Below, piece after piece: positions 7,874 through 15,289 of a stretch of DNA of 22,584 nucleotides. The stretch comes from DATNFP01 sp035606335. Its GTDB lineage: Bacteria > Bacteroidota > Bacteroidia > Chitinophagales > Chitinophagaceae. The DNA lies in the NCBI GenBank assembly GCA_035606335.1, contig DATNFP010000093.1:1-22584 (forward strand), written 5' to 3'. Position 1 is the stretch's first letter. Each line of letters starts with the position of its first letter. The notes beneath the pieces were generated by a model. The model worked only from the letters and a program-made list of their open reading frames with translations. It had not been told where the DNA came from and did not search any database. Both the position numbers and the translations under genes were made by a program.

Positions 7874-9259
7874 ATGACCTGGAAAGACCTTAAATGGCGA
7901 ACAAGATATTACTTGCAATACTTTCCCTTTACTATAAATACTTTATTATGTGCAGTAGCCATCTGGCTGGCTTATAGATTTCTCCATCAAACAACACCTA
8001 AAGGTGAAGAGCCTTCTCCTTTTTTGCCATTCATTATCCTGATGGGAAAAATGACATTATTGTTCATATTTGCATTGATAGGTATATCTGTATTAAGCAC
8101 ATTTATTACCTGGATATACTATTTATGGTTGCGTAAAAACAAACACTATAAACTGCAGGTAAGTTTTACAACAGAAACGAAGCATGGAAAAAAAAGCAAG
8201 TTATATCTCAATGCCTTTCTGGAAGGAGTAAGAAGACCTGTTTTAGGATTTGTGAAAGGAAGATTATTTTATGATAATCATGAAATGACTGATAGGTTTA
8301 GTTTGCTATCTAACAAGCGTAAAGAACAAAGCATCTGGCGTGCAGCTATTGCCGGTAGTAGCAGATTGAACTTACCCGATGTAAAAGACTATGAGCTGAA
8401 AGGCGGATTTATTTATTTCCAGGATATGCTGCATTTATTTTCCCTTGCAGCATCACAACCCATACAAGGACACTTTTACCAACCTCCTGTTTTATTACAG
8501 GAAGAAGACAAGGAAGTATTTCCAAAGAAAACGGAATCGATGGATGTACGCATTGAGCAGTTGCGACAAGTGGAAGGCGAATATCTTAATTACAAAGATT
8601 TTGAATCCGGTGATGACGTAAGGCGCATAGTATGGAAAGTATATGCAAAAAACAGGGAGCTGGTAGTGCGCATGCCCGAACTATATGAGCCATATGCCTC
8701 ACATTTATATTTCTATGCCTCCTTTCATGCATCAGTTAAAGCACAATGGCTTGGAGAGGGATATTTAAAAGAAATGCTGAACTATTACAAAAACAATATC
8801 TGGACTATATACGATACACTGTCACATAAGGAATGGCAAATGCGCTATATACCCGATCAAAATTTTAATGTACCTGAACAACTGAGCGATACTGAAAAAA
8901 GCATGAGGATCATCAGCAATAGTGAGTGGCATACAGATAAATCAATCGGGCAGTATTTTAATGCGAGGCAGGGTGCAGTGCTTTGTGTTTCGTCGTTGAC
9001 AGATCCTGATGACCTGAAAAATATCTTAGATCATTGCAACGCATCCACAGTGGTATATTTTGTAAAGCTAACACATGTATTTCGTCATTTTGTTCCCTGG
9101 AACTGGCTAAAGAGGCTTATTTTTCTTCCTCCCAAAGACCGCTTGTCTAAATTAAAAACAAGATGGACATTCTCACCAATGAGATTACAAATACAAAAAA
9201 GGGAAAAGGAAATTGAAGAGATACTAAATAAAAGTGCGGTTATCACGGGGATTCTGTAG
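7874..9259 (+). CDS. DUF58 domain-containing membrane protein
   Basis: A 461-residue protein with two N-terminal membrane segments (about residues 18-37 and 55-83) and a long cytosolic or periplasmic remainder. The DUF58 signature is clear at about 237-270: LNYKDFESGDDVRRIVWKV followed by YAKNRELVVRMPE, matching the family pattern Y-x-x-GD-x-R-x-I-x-W-K-x-x-A. DUF58 proteins are usually encoded next to a MoxR AAA+ ATPase and vWA-domain proteins and are thought to act with them in envelope or protein-complex assembly. Here none of these partners flanks the gene. Its 3' end overlaps the leftward DUF6048 gene by 17 bp. No clear promoter match was found in the 97 bp after the preceding terminator. 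Confidence 0.85.
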   Translation: MTWKDLKWRTRYYLQYFPFTINTLLCAVAIWLAYRFLHQTTPKGEEPSPFLPFIILMGKMTLLFIFALIGISVLSTFITWIYYLWLRKNKHYKLQVSFTTETKHGKKSKLYLNAFLEGVRRPVLGFVKGRLFYDNHEMTDRFSLLSNKRKEQSIWRAAIAGSSRLNLPDVKDYELKGGFIYFQDMLHLFSLAASQPIQGHFYQPPVLLQEEDKEVFPKKTESMDVRIEQLRQVEGEYLNYKDFESGDDVRRIVWKVYAKNRELVVRMPELYEPYASHLYFYASFHASVKAQWLGEGYLKEMLNYYKNNIWTIYDTLSHKEWQMRYIPDQNFNVPEQLSDTEKSMRIISNSEWHTDKSIGQYFNARQGAVLCVSSLTDPDDLKNILDHCNASTVVYFVKLTHVFRHFVPWNWLKRLIFLPPKDRLSKLKTRWTFSPMRLQIQKREKEIEEILNKSAVITGIL

Positions 9260-9995
9260 ATGCTGCAGGAGCTGTATCCGACACCTGTTTGTTACGCCAT
9301 CTCAACGCATAACTTAAGTAAAAATTAAAATCAAAGATGGCAGTTTTATCTCCTCTGCCAAAGCCGGCAACGTAGATAGGCGCCAGTTCTCTGAAAGCAC
9401 TTTGCGTTAAAAGGAACTTGCCCCTTATAGTATATCCCGCAAAAAATCCCTTTAGTAATTCAACACGCATACCACCGGCTATTTCGAACCATGCAGCATT
9501 AAAGCTTTTGCCATTAGGTATCTGTCCAGTTGTATTGCCCCATATGTTATCGTATATCGTATAAGATACCAGGCTTCGTTGTATAAACGCCATTCCGTAT
9601 CTCAAGCCAATATAAGCCATATCCCAATCTTTGGAAGATATACTGCTAAGCAAGCTTTTATTAAATCCTACCCGGAAAAAGCTATTTTTTGATGTATATC
9701 TCAGGTCTGTATCATTTACTTTAGCGCGCCCCCAGCCAGTCTCCCCTACAAAATATAACTCCTTACGAAAGTAATAATCAACAGCAAATTCGTAACCGTT
9801 CCTATAGGTGAGATAAGAGTTAATGATTGGTTGGCTAATATCAAAGCTAATCACTAGCTGATGGTAAGGCTTTTCTTTTACAACAGGTTTTGTTTCGGTA
9901 GTAGTATCTGTACTTGTTGTATCTGTTTGGGCATACAGATTTAATGAACAAAAAAGTAGTAGAATACAACAGATATATTTAGGCACTTTATGCAT
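9243..9995 (-). CDS. DUF6048 family protein (predicted outer-membrane beta-barrel)
   Basis: A 250-residue protein with a signal peptide (residues 1-22, ending NLYAQ). A short Thr/Asp-rich linker (TDTTSTDTTTETKP) follows, then amphipathic strands with many aromatic residues (YEFAVDYYFRKELYFVGETG, AYIGLRYGMAF, FFAGYTIRGKFLL, FDFNFYLSYALRW), as in small outer-membrane barrels. The pattern and the position directly after a DUF6452 lipoprotein gene agree with the DUF6048 family, which commonly sits next to DUF6452 in Bacteroidota. Molecular function is unknown. It is the last gene of the pheT operon: its ATG overlaps the stop codon of the preceding gene by one base (TAATG). Its 3' end overlaps the convergent DUF58 gene by 17 bp. 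The tail is low-complexity (SDTAPAASTESP). Confidence 0.75.
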   Translation of the reverse strand: MHKVPKYICCILLLFCSLNLYAQTDTTSTDTTTETKPVVKEKPYHQLVISFDISQPIINSYLTYRNGYEFAVDYYFRKELYFVGETGWGRAKVNDTDLRYTSKNSFFRVGFNKSLLSSISSKDWDMAYIGLRYGMAFIQRSLVSYTIYDNIWGNTTGQIPNGKSFNAAWFEIAGGMRVELLKGFFAGYTIRGKFLLTQSAFRELAPIYVAGFGRGDKTAIFDFNFYLSYALRWRNKQVSDTAPAASTESP

Positions 9996-10555
9996 TACTT
10001 ACCATTATGCTTAAAATAAATTTTTATGTTCTGGGTATTTACATTGCTCGTTATACTTCCGTCTGCGATAACAACCGAATCAATTGCGGTATCACTTGCA
10101 TGAGCCACATGGCTTAACGCATAATAATAAGTATATCCGCATGCATTCGATAAAAAGTGTAATTGGCGTGTATAGATAAATGTCAAAGTATCTGTTTGAG
10201 ATAATGTAGAAGACGAATCAGGATTTACAAACCACTTGCAAGTATCGGAAACAGAAGATAAAAAAATAGAAAATGTATTAACGTTCGGTGGACCCTGAGT
10301 ATATGGTATCGCTACCCCATTATTATTTACATAACCCCAAATAGCATTGGGTAGAAACGTATCAACTGTGCCGGTGTCATATATTACAGAACCTGATGTA
10401 GTAGGCAGCGCCCCAATTGTGTCATAATAACATCCTATACTTACACTTACCAGCTTGGGCTGTCCACAGGGTTGTGCTTCCTGATTACAGGCTGCCATCA
10501 ATAAAGAAAAACAGCCAAATAGTATTAATAATAAATGCCTGTCCTTTCTAATCAT
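9995..10555 (-). CDS. DUF6452 family lipoprotein
   Basis: A 186-residue predicted lipoprotein: residues about 1-22 form a signal peptide ending in the lipobox LMAAC, so the mature protein would start with lipidated C23. The mature part is Cys-containing (QPCGQPK, SIGCYYDT, DTCKWF, SNACGYTYYY), with beta-type strands and the final FKHNGK. Its size, N-terminal C-x-x-P-K region and the DUF6048 gene directly downstream agree with DUF6452, a family of unknown function found in Bacteroidota. It is translationally coupled on both sides: an 8-bp overlap (ATGATTAG) with the coiled-coil gene before it and a 1-bp overlap with the gene after it. A joint role of the lipoprotein and the barrel in the outer membrane is inferred. 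Confidence 0.75.
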   Translation of the reverse strand: MIRKDRHLLLILFGCFSLLMAACNQEAQPCGQPKLVSVSIGCYYDTIGALPTTSGSVIYDTGTVDTFLPNAIWGYVNNNGVAIPYTQGPPNVNTFSIFLSSVSDTCKWFVNPDSSSTLSQTDTLTFIYTRQLHFLSNACGYTYYYALSHVAHASDTAIDSVVIADGSITSNVNTQNIKIYFKHNGK

Positions 10556-10823
10556 TAAGGGTATTCAAGATTTTATCTATTTCGCTTATTACAATATCAA
10601 GTTGTTTTTTTACTGCATCTTTCTGGTCGGTAATTTCCAAAGACTTGCCTATATGCAAAGCTGTTACATTTTGTTCTATTGCTGCCAGTTTCTCATGCAG
10701 TGAATCTATTACTTTGATTTGCTGCGAAACAGTTTTCTTCAGGCGCTTATTTTCCGTCTGTAGTGCTGTGTATCTTTTTAACAGCTCGTCAAGCTTATCG
10801 TTTAATTGCTGTAGTGCATGCAT
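10548..10823 (-). CDS. Small coiled-coil protein (ZapB-like) downstream of pheT
   Basis: A 91-residue cytosolic protein without a signal peptide. Residues about 3-60 show continuous heptads (LQQLNDKLDELLKRY, LQTENKRLKKTVSQQIKVID, SLHEKLAAIEQNV), and a second short helix ends the protein (VKKQLDIVISEIDKILNTL). In many Bacteroidota a small coiled-coil protein, often annotated as ZapB-like or hypothetical, sits between pheT and zapA; this gene is in that place and of that size. ZapB-like proteins help organise the FtsZ ring, so a cell-division role is possible, but the coiled coil alone does not prove it. Its ATG abuts the pheT stop codon with no gap, and its end overlaps the lipoprotein gene by 8 bp. 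No zapA follows here. Confidence 0.75.
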   Translation of the reverse strand: MHALQQLNDKLDELLKRYTALQTENKRLKKTVSQQIKVIDSLHEKLAAIEQNVTALHIGKSLEITDQKDAVKKQLDIVISEIDKILNTLND

Positions 10824-13235
10824 CTATTCGCGTATTTGTGCCTGCAATTTGTTTTTATATGCCTTTACCAATTGCTGAATTAATTGCTCTATCTCTTTGT
10901 CTGTCAAGGTACGGTCTTGTAATTGAAATGTATAGCTCAAAGCATATGATTTTTTCCCAACTCCAATTTTCTCACTTTCAAATACATCAAACAAATCAAA
11001 TGATTGAAGTGCATCCAGCCTCAATTGTTCGGTTACCTGTTCTACCTGCTGATAACTGACATCTTTATCTAAAACAATAGCCAGGTCGCGCTGTACAGCT
11101 GGGAATTTAGGCACTTCCTGATAACGTACAGAGACTTTACTTATTGCTTTCAGCAATGTGTTCCAATAAATAACAGCAAAACATACATCCTGTTTTATGT
11201 CAAATTCATTCAGTCGTTTAGATGTCACTTGTTGTATGGTACACAACAACTCATTCTTAAATTTCCAATTGATTGAGCCTGTTGCTCCCAACTCACCCGA
11301 TATTGTATTTTTTATACCGCACCGCGTTAGCAAATTATTAATTATCCCTTTCAGATAATAAATATCTGCTTTAACAGCTTTTTGATTCCAATTTGCTTTC
11401 TGCACATCACCTGTGATCCACAATGCCAGTTGAGGCTCTTCAAGATACTTATCATTTTGTTGCGTGTATATCTTGCCAAATTCAAAAAATGATAAGTCCT
11501 GGTTTTTTCTGTTACTGTTGTATTGTATTACTTCAAGGCCGCTTTCCAGCATCGATGGCCTCATTACATCCAGTTCGCTGCTCAAACTATTCAGCATACG
11601 CACAAGATCTGTACGCTCAGGATAAAATTTGCTGTTGACGATAGAATTGGTAACGATTTCCTGAAAACCCATTCCACAAAGCAATTCAGCCAATCTTTCA
11701 CGCACGTCCCTATCATCACCCGGTAATGACTTCGCTATTGATATATTTAACCGTTGCGGGATCTCTATATTATCCAATCCATCTATACGCACTATTTCTT
11801 CTACTATATCAGCAGGGTATAATACATCAGTTTTATTTGAAGGAACTTTTAAAGTAAGGGTATTATTATCTTCCTTTTCCACTTCAAAACCCAAAGCAAG
11901 CAACACATCTTTCACAGTTTGAGGTGAATAATGTTTCCCGCTAAGTTTATTGATGTACGAATAAGATACATCCACCTTTACAGGTTCAATATGTTTAGGA
12001 TATACATCCACTATATCCGAAGCTATTTTTCCGCCGGCTATTTCAATTATCAGTGAAGCAGCACGCCTCAAAGCGGGCAGTACATTGTTTGTATCAACCC
12101 CTTTTTCAAAATGAGTTGCCGCATCAGTGCGCAACCCATGATGGAGTGATGTTCTGCGGATGAAAGAAGGACTGAAATAAGCGCTTTCAAGAAATATATT
12201 ACTGGTACTGTCACTAATGCCACTATGCAGCCCACCAAACACACCTCCCATAGCAAGTGCGTCATTCTCATCACAAATCATCAAGTCATTTCCTTTCAAC
12301 TTCCTTTCTTTTTCATCAAGCGTAACAAATGTTGTGCCTTCAGGCAAAAAGCGCACATTAATCATGTTGCCTTTTATTTTATCCGCATCAAACGCATGTA
12401 ATGGCTGACCATATTCATGCAATACATAATTAGTAATATCTACAACATTATTAATTGATCGGATATCAATTGTATTCAATCGCTGCTGCAACCATTCCGG
12501 AGATGGCCCGATTTTTACGTTTGAAATACTTACACCTGTATATCTTGGACAAGCATCAGTTGCATCAATATTTATCTTTACATCAATTGTTCTATTTCCC
12601 TTAGCCGGCAAATGATATTCAGGAAGCCGAACAATATGTCTTTGACTGGTATGATGAGTGAGATAAGCACACACATCTTTCGCAACACCTATATGGCTCA
12701 TTGCATCTGAACGGTTAGGTGTCAAACCGATATGTATAGCATGGTCTGCCTGTAGTATCTTGAAATATTCCTTTGCTAAAGTGCCTATTGATGCATCTTC
12801 CGGTAATATCATAATACCTGCGTGACTATTACCCAGGCCAATTTCATCTTCTGCGCATATCATTCCTTCGCTATCTTCCCCGCGTATCTTAGCTTTCTTT
12901 ATGAGAAATGGCTCACCGGAAGTAGGATGCACAGTAGTGCCTACAGTGGCTACTACTACTCTCTGTCCCGCTGCTACATTGGGTGCCCCACAAACAATGT
13001 GCAAAGGGCTATTGCCTCCAATATTTACTGTTGTGATCTTTAATTTATCAGCATTGGGATGCTTTTCAGCTGTAAGAACCTCCCCTATGACCAATCCTTC
13101 AAGGCTTCCCTTTACAGCTTCAATCCGTTCGATTGCCTCGACTTCAAGACCGATAGACGTTAAGATTTTGCTTAATTCATCTATAGGTAACGCTTCCGGC
13201 AGATAATTCAACAACCATTGATAAGAAATTATCAT
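10824..13235 (-). CDS. pheT: Phenylalanine--tRNA ligase beta subunit
   Basis: The 803-residue beta subunit of the cytosolic alpha2-beta2 enzyme that charges tRNA(Phe). Full family length and order are present: an N-terminal EMAP/OB-fold tRNA-binding domain (about residues 42-155; HPNADKLKI, HIVCGAPNV, GMICAEDE), and the linker motif GLTPNRSDAMSHIGVAKD. Next come the B3/B4 editing domain (about 215-385; RYTGVSISNVKIG, NNVVDITNYVLHEYGQPLHAFD), B5 (about 405-475) and the catalytic-like core (about 485-690). It ends with the FDX-ACB anticodon-binding domain (about 710-803; FPAVQRDLAIVLDKDVSYQQV). pheS is not in the window, as is common in Bacteroidota. It is the first gene of a four-gene leftward operon and diverges from dnaB across a 422-bp gap. 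Confidence 0.98.
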   Translation of the reverse strand: MIISYQWLLNYLPEALPIDELSKILTSIGLEVEAIERIEAVKGSLEGLVIGEVLTAEKHPNADKLKITTVNIGGNSPLHIVCGAPNVAAGQRVVVATVGTTVHPTSGEPFLIKKAKIRGEDSEGMICAEDEIGLGNSHAGIMILPEDASIGTLAKEYFKILQADHAIHIGLTPNRSDAMSHIGVAKDVCAYLTHHTSQRHIVRLPEYHLPAKGNRTIDVKINIDATDACPRYTGVSISNVKIGPSPEWLQQRLNTIDIRSINNVVDITNYVLHEYGQPLHAFDADKIKGNMINVRFLPEGTTFVTLDEKERKLKGNDLMICDENDALAMGGVFGGLHSGISDSTSNIFLESAYFSPSFIRRTSLHHGLRTDAATHFEKGVDTNNVLPALRRAASLIIEIAGGKIASDIVDVYPKHIEPVKVDVSYSYINKLSGKHYSPQTVKDVLLALGFEVEKEDNNTLTLKVPSNKTDVLYPADIVEEIVRIDGLDNIEIPQRLNISIAKSLPGDDRDVRERLAELLCGMGFQEIVTNSIVNSKFYPERTDLVRMLNSLSSELDVMRPSMLESGLEVIQYNSNRKNQDLSFFEFGKIYTQQNDKYLEEPQLALWITGDVQKANWNQKAVKADIYYLKGIINNLLTRCGIKNTISGELGATGSINWKFKNELLCTIQQVTSKRLNEFDIKQDVCFAVIYWNTLLKAISKVSVRYQEVPKFPAVQRDLAIVLDKDVSYQQVEQVTEQLRLDALQSFDLFDVFESEKIGVGKKSYALSYTFQLQDRTLTDKEIEQLIQQLVKAYKNKLQAQIRE

Positions 13236-13331
13236 CTATCTGTCTAAAATTTGTGTAAAGATAGCTTATGATGATAGCAATTTACATCGTCAATAAGAAA
13301 TACTGCTGGACTGCATTTATGCACATTTTTT

Positions 13332-13424
13332 TGTGGATATATTGTGAATTGGTGTGGATGCTCAAAGAGATATGTTATTTTTGAGGCTGATTGGACAGAT
13401 TTAAGTGGAAAACCATGTGGAAAA
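13332..13424 (-). promoter_or_regulatory. Cluster of four DnaA-box-like 9-mers
   Basis: Read on the plus strand against TGTGGATAA (complement of the TTATCCACA consensus): TGTGGATAT at 13332-13340 (8 of 9), TGTGGATGC at 13353-13361 (7 of 9), AGTGGAAAA at 13404-13412 (7 of 9) and TGTGGAAAA at 13416-13424 (8 of 9). All four have the same orientation. The three starting with TGTGGA are 21 and 63 bp apart, whole numbers of helical turns. DnaA binding is inferred, not shown. Confidence 0.45.
13353..13383 (+). promoter_or_regulatory. Putative promoter for dnaB with long leader
   Basis: TATTTTTG (13376-13383) matches the Bacteroidota -7 element TAnnTTTG exactly. TGTG (13353-13356) is a 3-of-4 match to the -33 element TTTG at the ideal 19-bp spacing. 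Transcription would start near 13390, giving a leader of roughly 265 nt before the dnaB ATG. The -33 position coincides with a DnaA-box-like 9-mer. Confidence 0.45.
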
Positions 13425-13657
13425 GAGGTGGAGTGATGAATTATAATTATACATCCAAAAAATTTTTGCACTTTAATTTTTCGCGTTTACATTCGTTATC
13501 CGCTGTCCCAATTAACCTTTTCTTAACACTGGTTTTGTGCTATACAGTAAGTCCGGAGATATCCCGGATAGTGAAATTGACGACTCTAAAACTGGCGTTG
13601 GAAAGGCTTAATCAGCAATAAAAAAATTAAAAAAAGGATTAAAACTCATCGTTAATA

Positions 13658-15286
13658 ATGGCCGTAAATATTAAAAAAGAATTTGGCAATACCCGAAGCC
13701 GCAAACCAGATATTACATCGTTAGTTTATGGAAAAGTACCTCCACAAGCCCCTGAACTTGAAGAAGCTGTACTTGGCGCTGTAATGTTGGAAAAGGACAA
13801 GCTCGCTGAAGTATTGGAGATCATTCAAAGTGAAGATTGTTTTTATGTAGATGCCCACCAGAAGATATATGCCGCAGTACGAAGGCTTTTTGATAAAGGC
13901 ATGCCTGTAGATTTGCTTACTGTTACAGAAGAATTACGGAAAAGCAATGAACTGGAGATAATAGGTGGGGCTTACTATCTTACACGCCTTACTATGAGCG
14001 TGGTATCAAGCGCCCACGTGGAAGCTCACGCCCGCATAGTAATGGAAAAATTCATTCAACGGGAATTGATAAGAATTTCGGGGCAAGTGATTGGAGACGC
14101 TTACGAAGATAGTACAGATGTGTTTGACCTACTCGACAAGGCAGAATCTGGCCTGTATGAGATCACTGATAAACACTTGCGTAAAAACTTTAAAAGCTTA
14201 AAAGAAGTACTGGTTACTACCATTCACGAGATAGAAGAAAACAAAAATAAACAAGATGATATAACAGGAGTTCCTACCGGCTTTGTACCACTTGACAAGC
14301 TCACATCCGGATGGCAAAAAACAGACCTTATCATCTTAGCTGCACGTCCATCTGTGGGTAAAACAGCGTTTGCACTTAATCTGGCCATGAATGCATCCAT
14401 GAATGCCAGTAAACAGTTTCCTGTCGCAGTTTTTTCGCTTGAAATGGGTGCAGGGCAGATCGTAAAAAGGATGCTGAGTGCAGTTACAGATGTCAGCATG
14501 GAAAGCATTACCAGGGGAAAAATGGAAGAACATGAGTTTGTGCAGCTAACACAACGCATGAATAAGCTGGCAAAAGCCCCGATTTTCCTCGATGACCAGG
14601 CAGCACTAAATATCTTCGAGCTTCGCGCAAAGAGCAGAAGACTAAAACAAAAACATGATATCCAGCTAATTATAATAGACTACTTGCAGCTGATGCAGGC
14701 CAGTATTGATAAAGGTGGTAACCGTGAACAGGAAATAAGTAAAATATCACGTGACCTTAAAGCATTAGCGAAAGAGTTGGACATTCCAATTATAGCATTG
14801 TCCCAGTTGAACCGCTCAGTGGAGTCTCGTAAAGAGTCAAAAGTTCCTCAGTTAAGTGATCTTCGCGAATCGGGAGCTATTGAACAGGATGCTGACCTTG
14901 TTATGTTTCTCTATCGCCCTGAATATTACGGGATAAACAATGATGAGATGGGACAGCCTATCATGGGTGAAACGCACATACATGTCGCCAAACACCGTAA
15001 TGGTAGCACAGATACCGTAAAAGTTCGTTTCATAAAAGAATACCAGAAATTCGTGGATATAGAAGAAAACTTCGGTGGCAATTTTGTGAGTGGCTTCACT
15101 CCGTTCAATGATAATCCGCAAGCAGGCATCCGCCGCGATCCAAGCGAATTTGGAGGCTCTAAGATGTTTATTCCAAACGGATTCCAGACATTGCCTTCAA
15201 AGGCCAATAACTTTAATTGGGATGATGAAGAAAACACACCACCAAAGAAAAATAATCAGCAAAACGATGAGGAACAACCATTTTAA
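13658..15286 (+). CDS. dnaB: Replicative DNA helicase DnaB
   Basis: The 542-residue hexameric 5'-to-3' helicase that unwinds the fork during chromosome replication. The N-terminal domain (about residues 28-130; PPQAPELEEAVLGAVMLE, then YLTRLTMSVVSSAHVEAHA) is followed by a linker and the RecA-like C-terminal domain (about 195-470). Walker A is ARPSVGKTAF with K235 and T236; Walker B is LIIIDYLQLM with D341. The arginine-finger region and KHRNGSTDTV near the end are conserved. The tail (after about 480) is poorly conserved and ends in an acidic, Asn/Gln-rich stretch (DDEENTPPKKNNQQNDEEQPF region), probably disordered and possibly for protein contacts. The ATG at 13658 gives the usual N-terminus. 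Its stop lies 3 bp from the stop of the convergent flavoprotein gene, with no terminator between. Confidence 0.97.
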   Translation: MAVNIKKEFGNTRSRKPDITSLVYGKVPPQAPELEEAVLGAVMLEKDKLAEVLEIIQSEDCFYVDAHQKIYAAVRRLFDKGMPVDLLTVTEELRKSNELEIIGGAYYLTRLTMSVVSSAHVEAHARIVMEKFIQRELIRISGQVIGDAYEDSTDVFDLLDKAESGLYEITDKHLRKNFKSLKEVLVTTIHEIEENKNKQDDITGVPTGFVPLDKLTSGWQKTDLIILAARPSVGKTAFALNLAMNASMNASKQFPVAVFSLEMGAGQIVKRMLSAVTDVSMESITRGKMEEHEFVQLTQRMNKLAKAPIFLDDQAALNIFELRAKSRRLKQKHDIQLIIIDYLQLMQASIDKGGNREQEISKISRDLKALAKELDIPIIALSQLNRSVESRKESKVPQLSDLRESGAIEQDADLVMFLYRPEYYGINNDEMGQPIMGETHIHVAKHRNGSTDTVKVRFIKEYQKFVDIEENFGGNFVSGFTPFNDNPQAGIRRDPSEFGGSKMFIPNGFQTLPSKANNFNWDDEENTPPKKNNQQNDEEQPF

Positions 15287-15289
15287 AAA

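Larger units (their letters stand above)
13236..13657. other. 422-bp divergent intergenic region between pheT and dnaB
   Basis: No convincing gene is seen here; a TTG-started open frame over 13391-13621 lacks coding character. The left half holds four DnaA-box-like 9-mers in one orientation (13332, 13353, 13404, 13416) and a promoter match pointing to dnaB. Just right of the boxes is an AT-rich stretch (about 13438-13490). The last 40 bp before dnaB are A-rich. A weak -7-like TATCTTTA on the minus strand (13256-13263) could serve pheT but lacks a good -33 element. Confidence 0.6.

Noticed and set aside
12901..13206. 101-codon open frame antisense to the 5' end of pheT
   Set aside because: It sits opposite the conserved tRNA-binding domain of PheT, and its Thr/Ser/Ala-rich product looks like a reverse-frame artefact.
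13558..13572. CCGGAGATATCCCGG as a possible operator palindrome
   Set aside because: Only the outer four base pairs match; the centre is not complementary.
13391..13621. TTG-started open frame of 76 codons between pheT and dnaB
   Set aside because: No recognisable domain, no ribosome-binding signal, and an unconvincing residue composition; the sequence fits better as a dnaB leader.
14224..14559. 111-codon open frame antisense to dnaB
   Set aside because: It lies wholly opposite the conserved Walker A region of dnaB and its Ser/Cys-rich translation has no family features; it is a shadow of the real gene.
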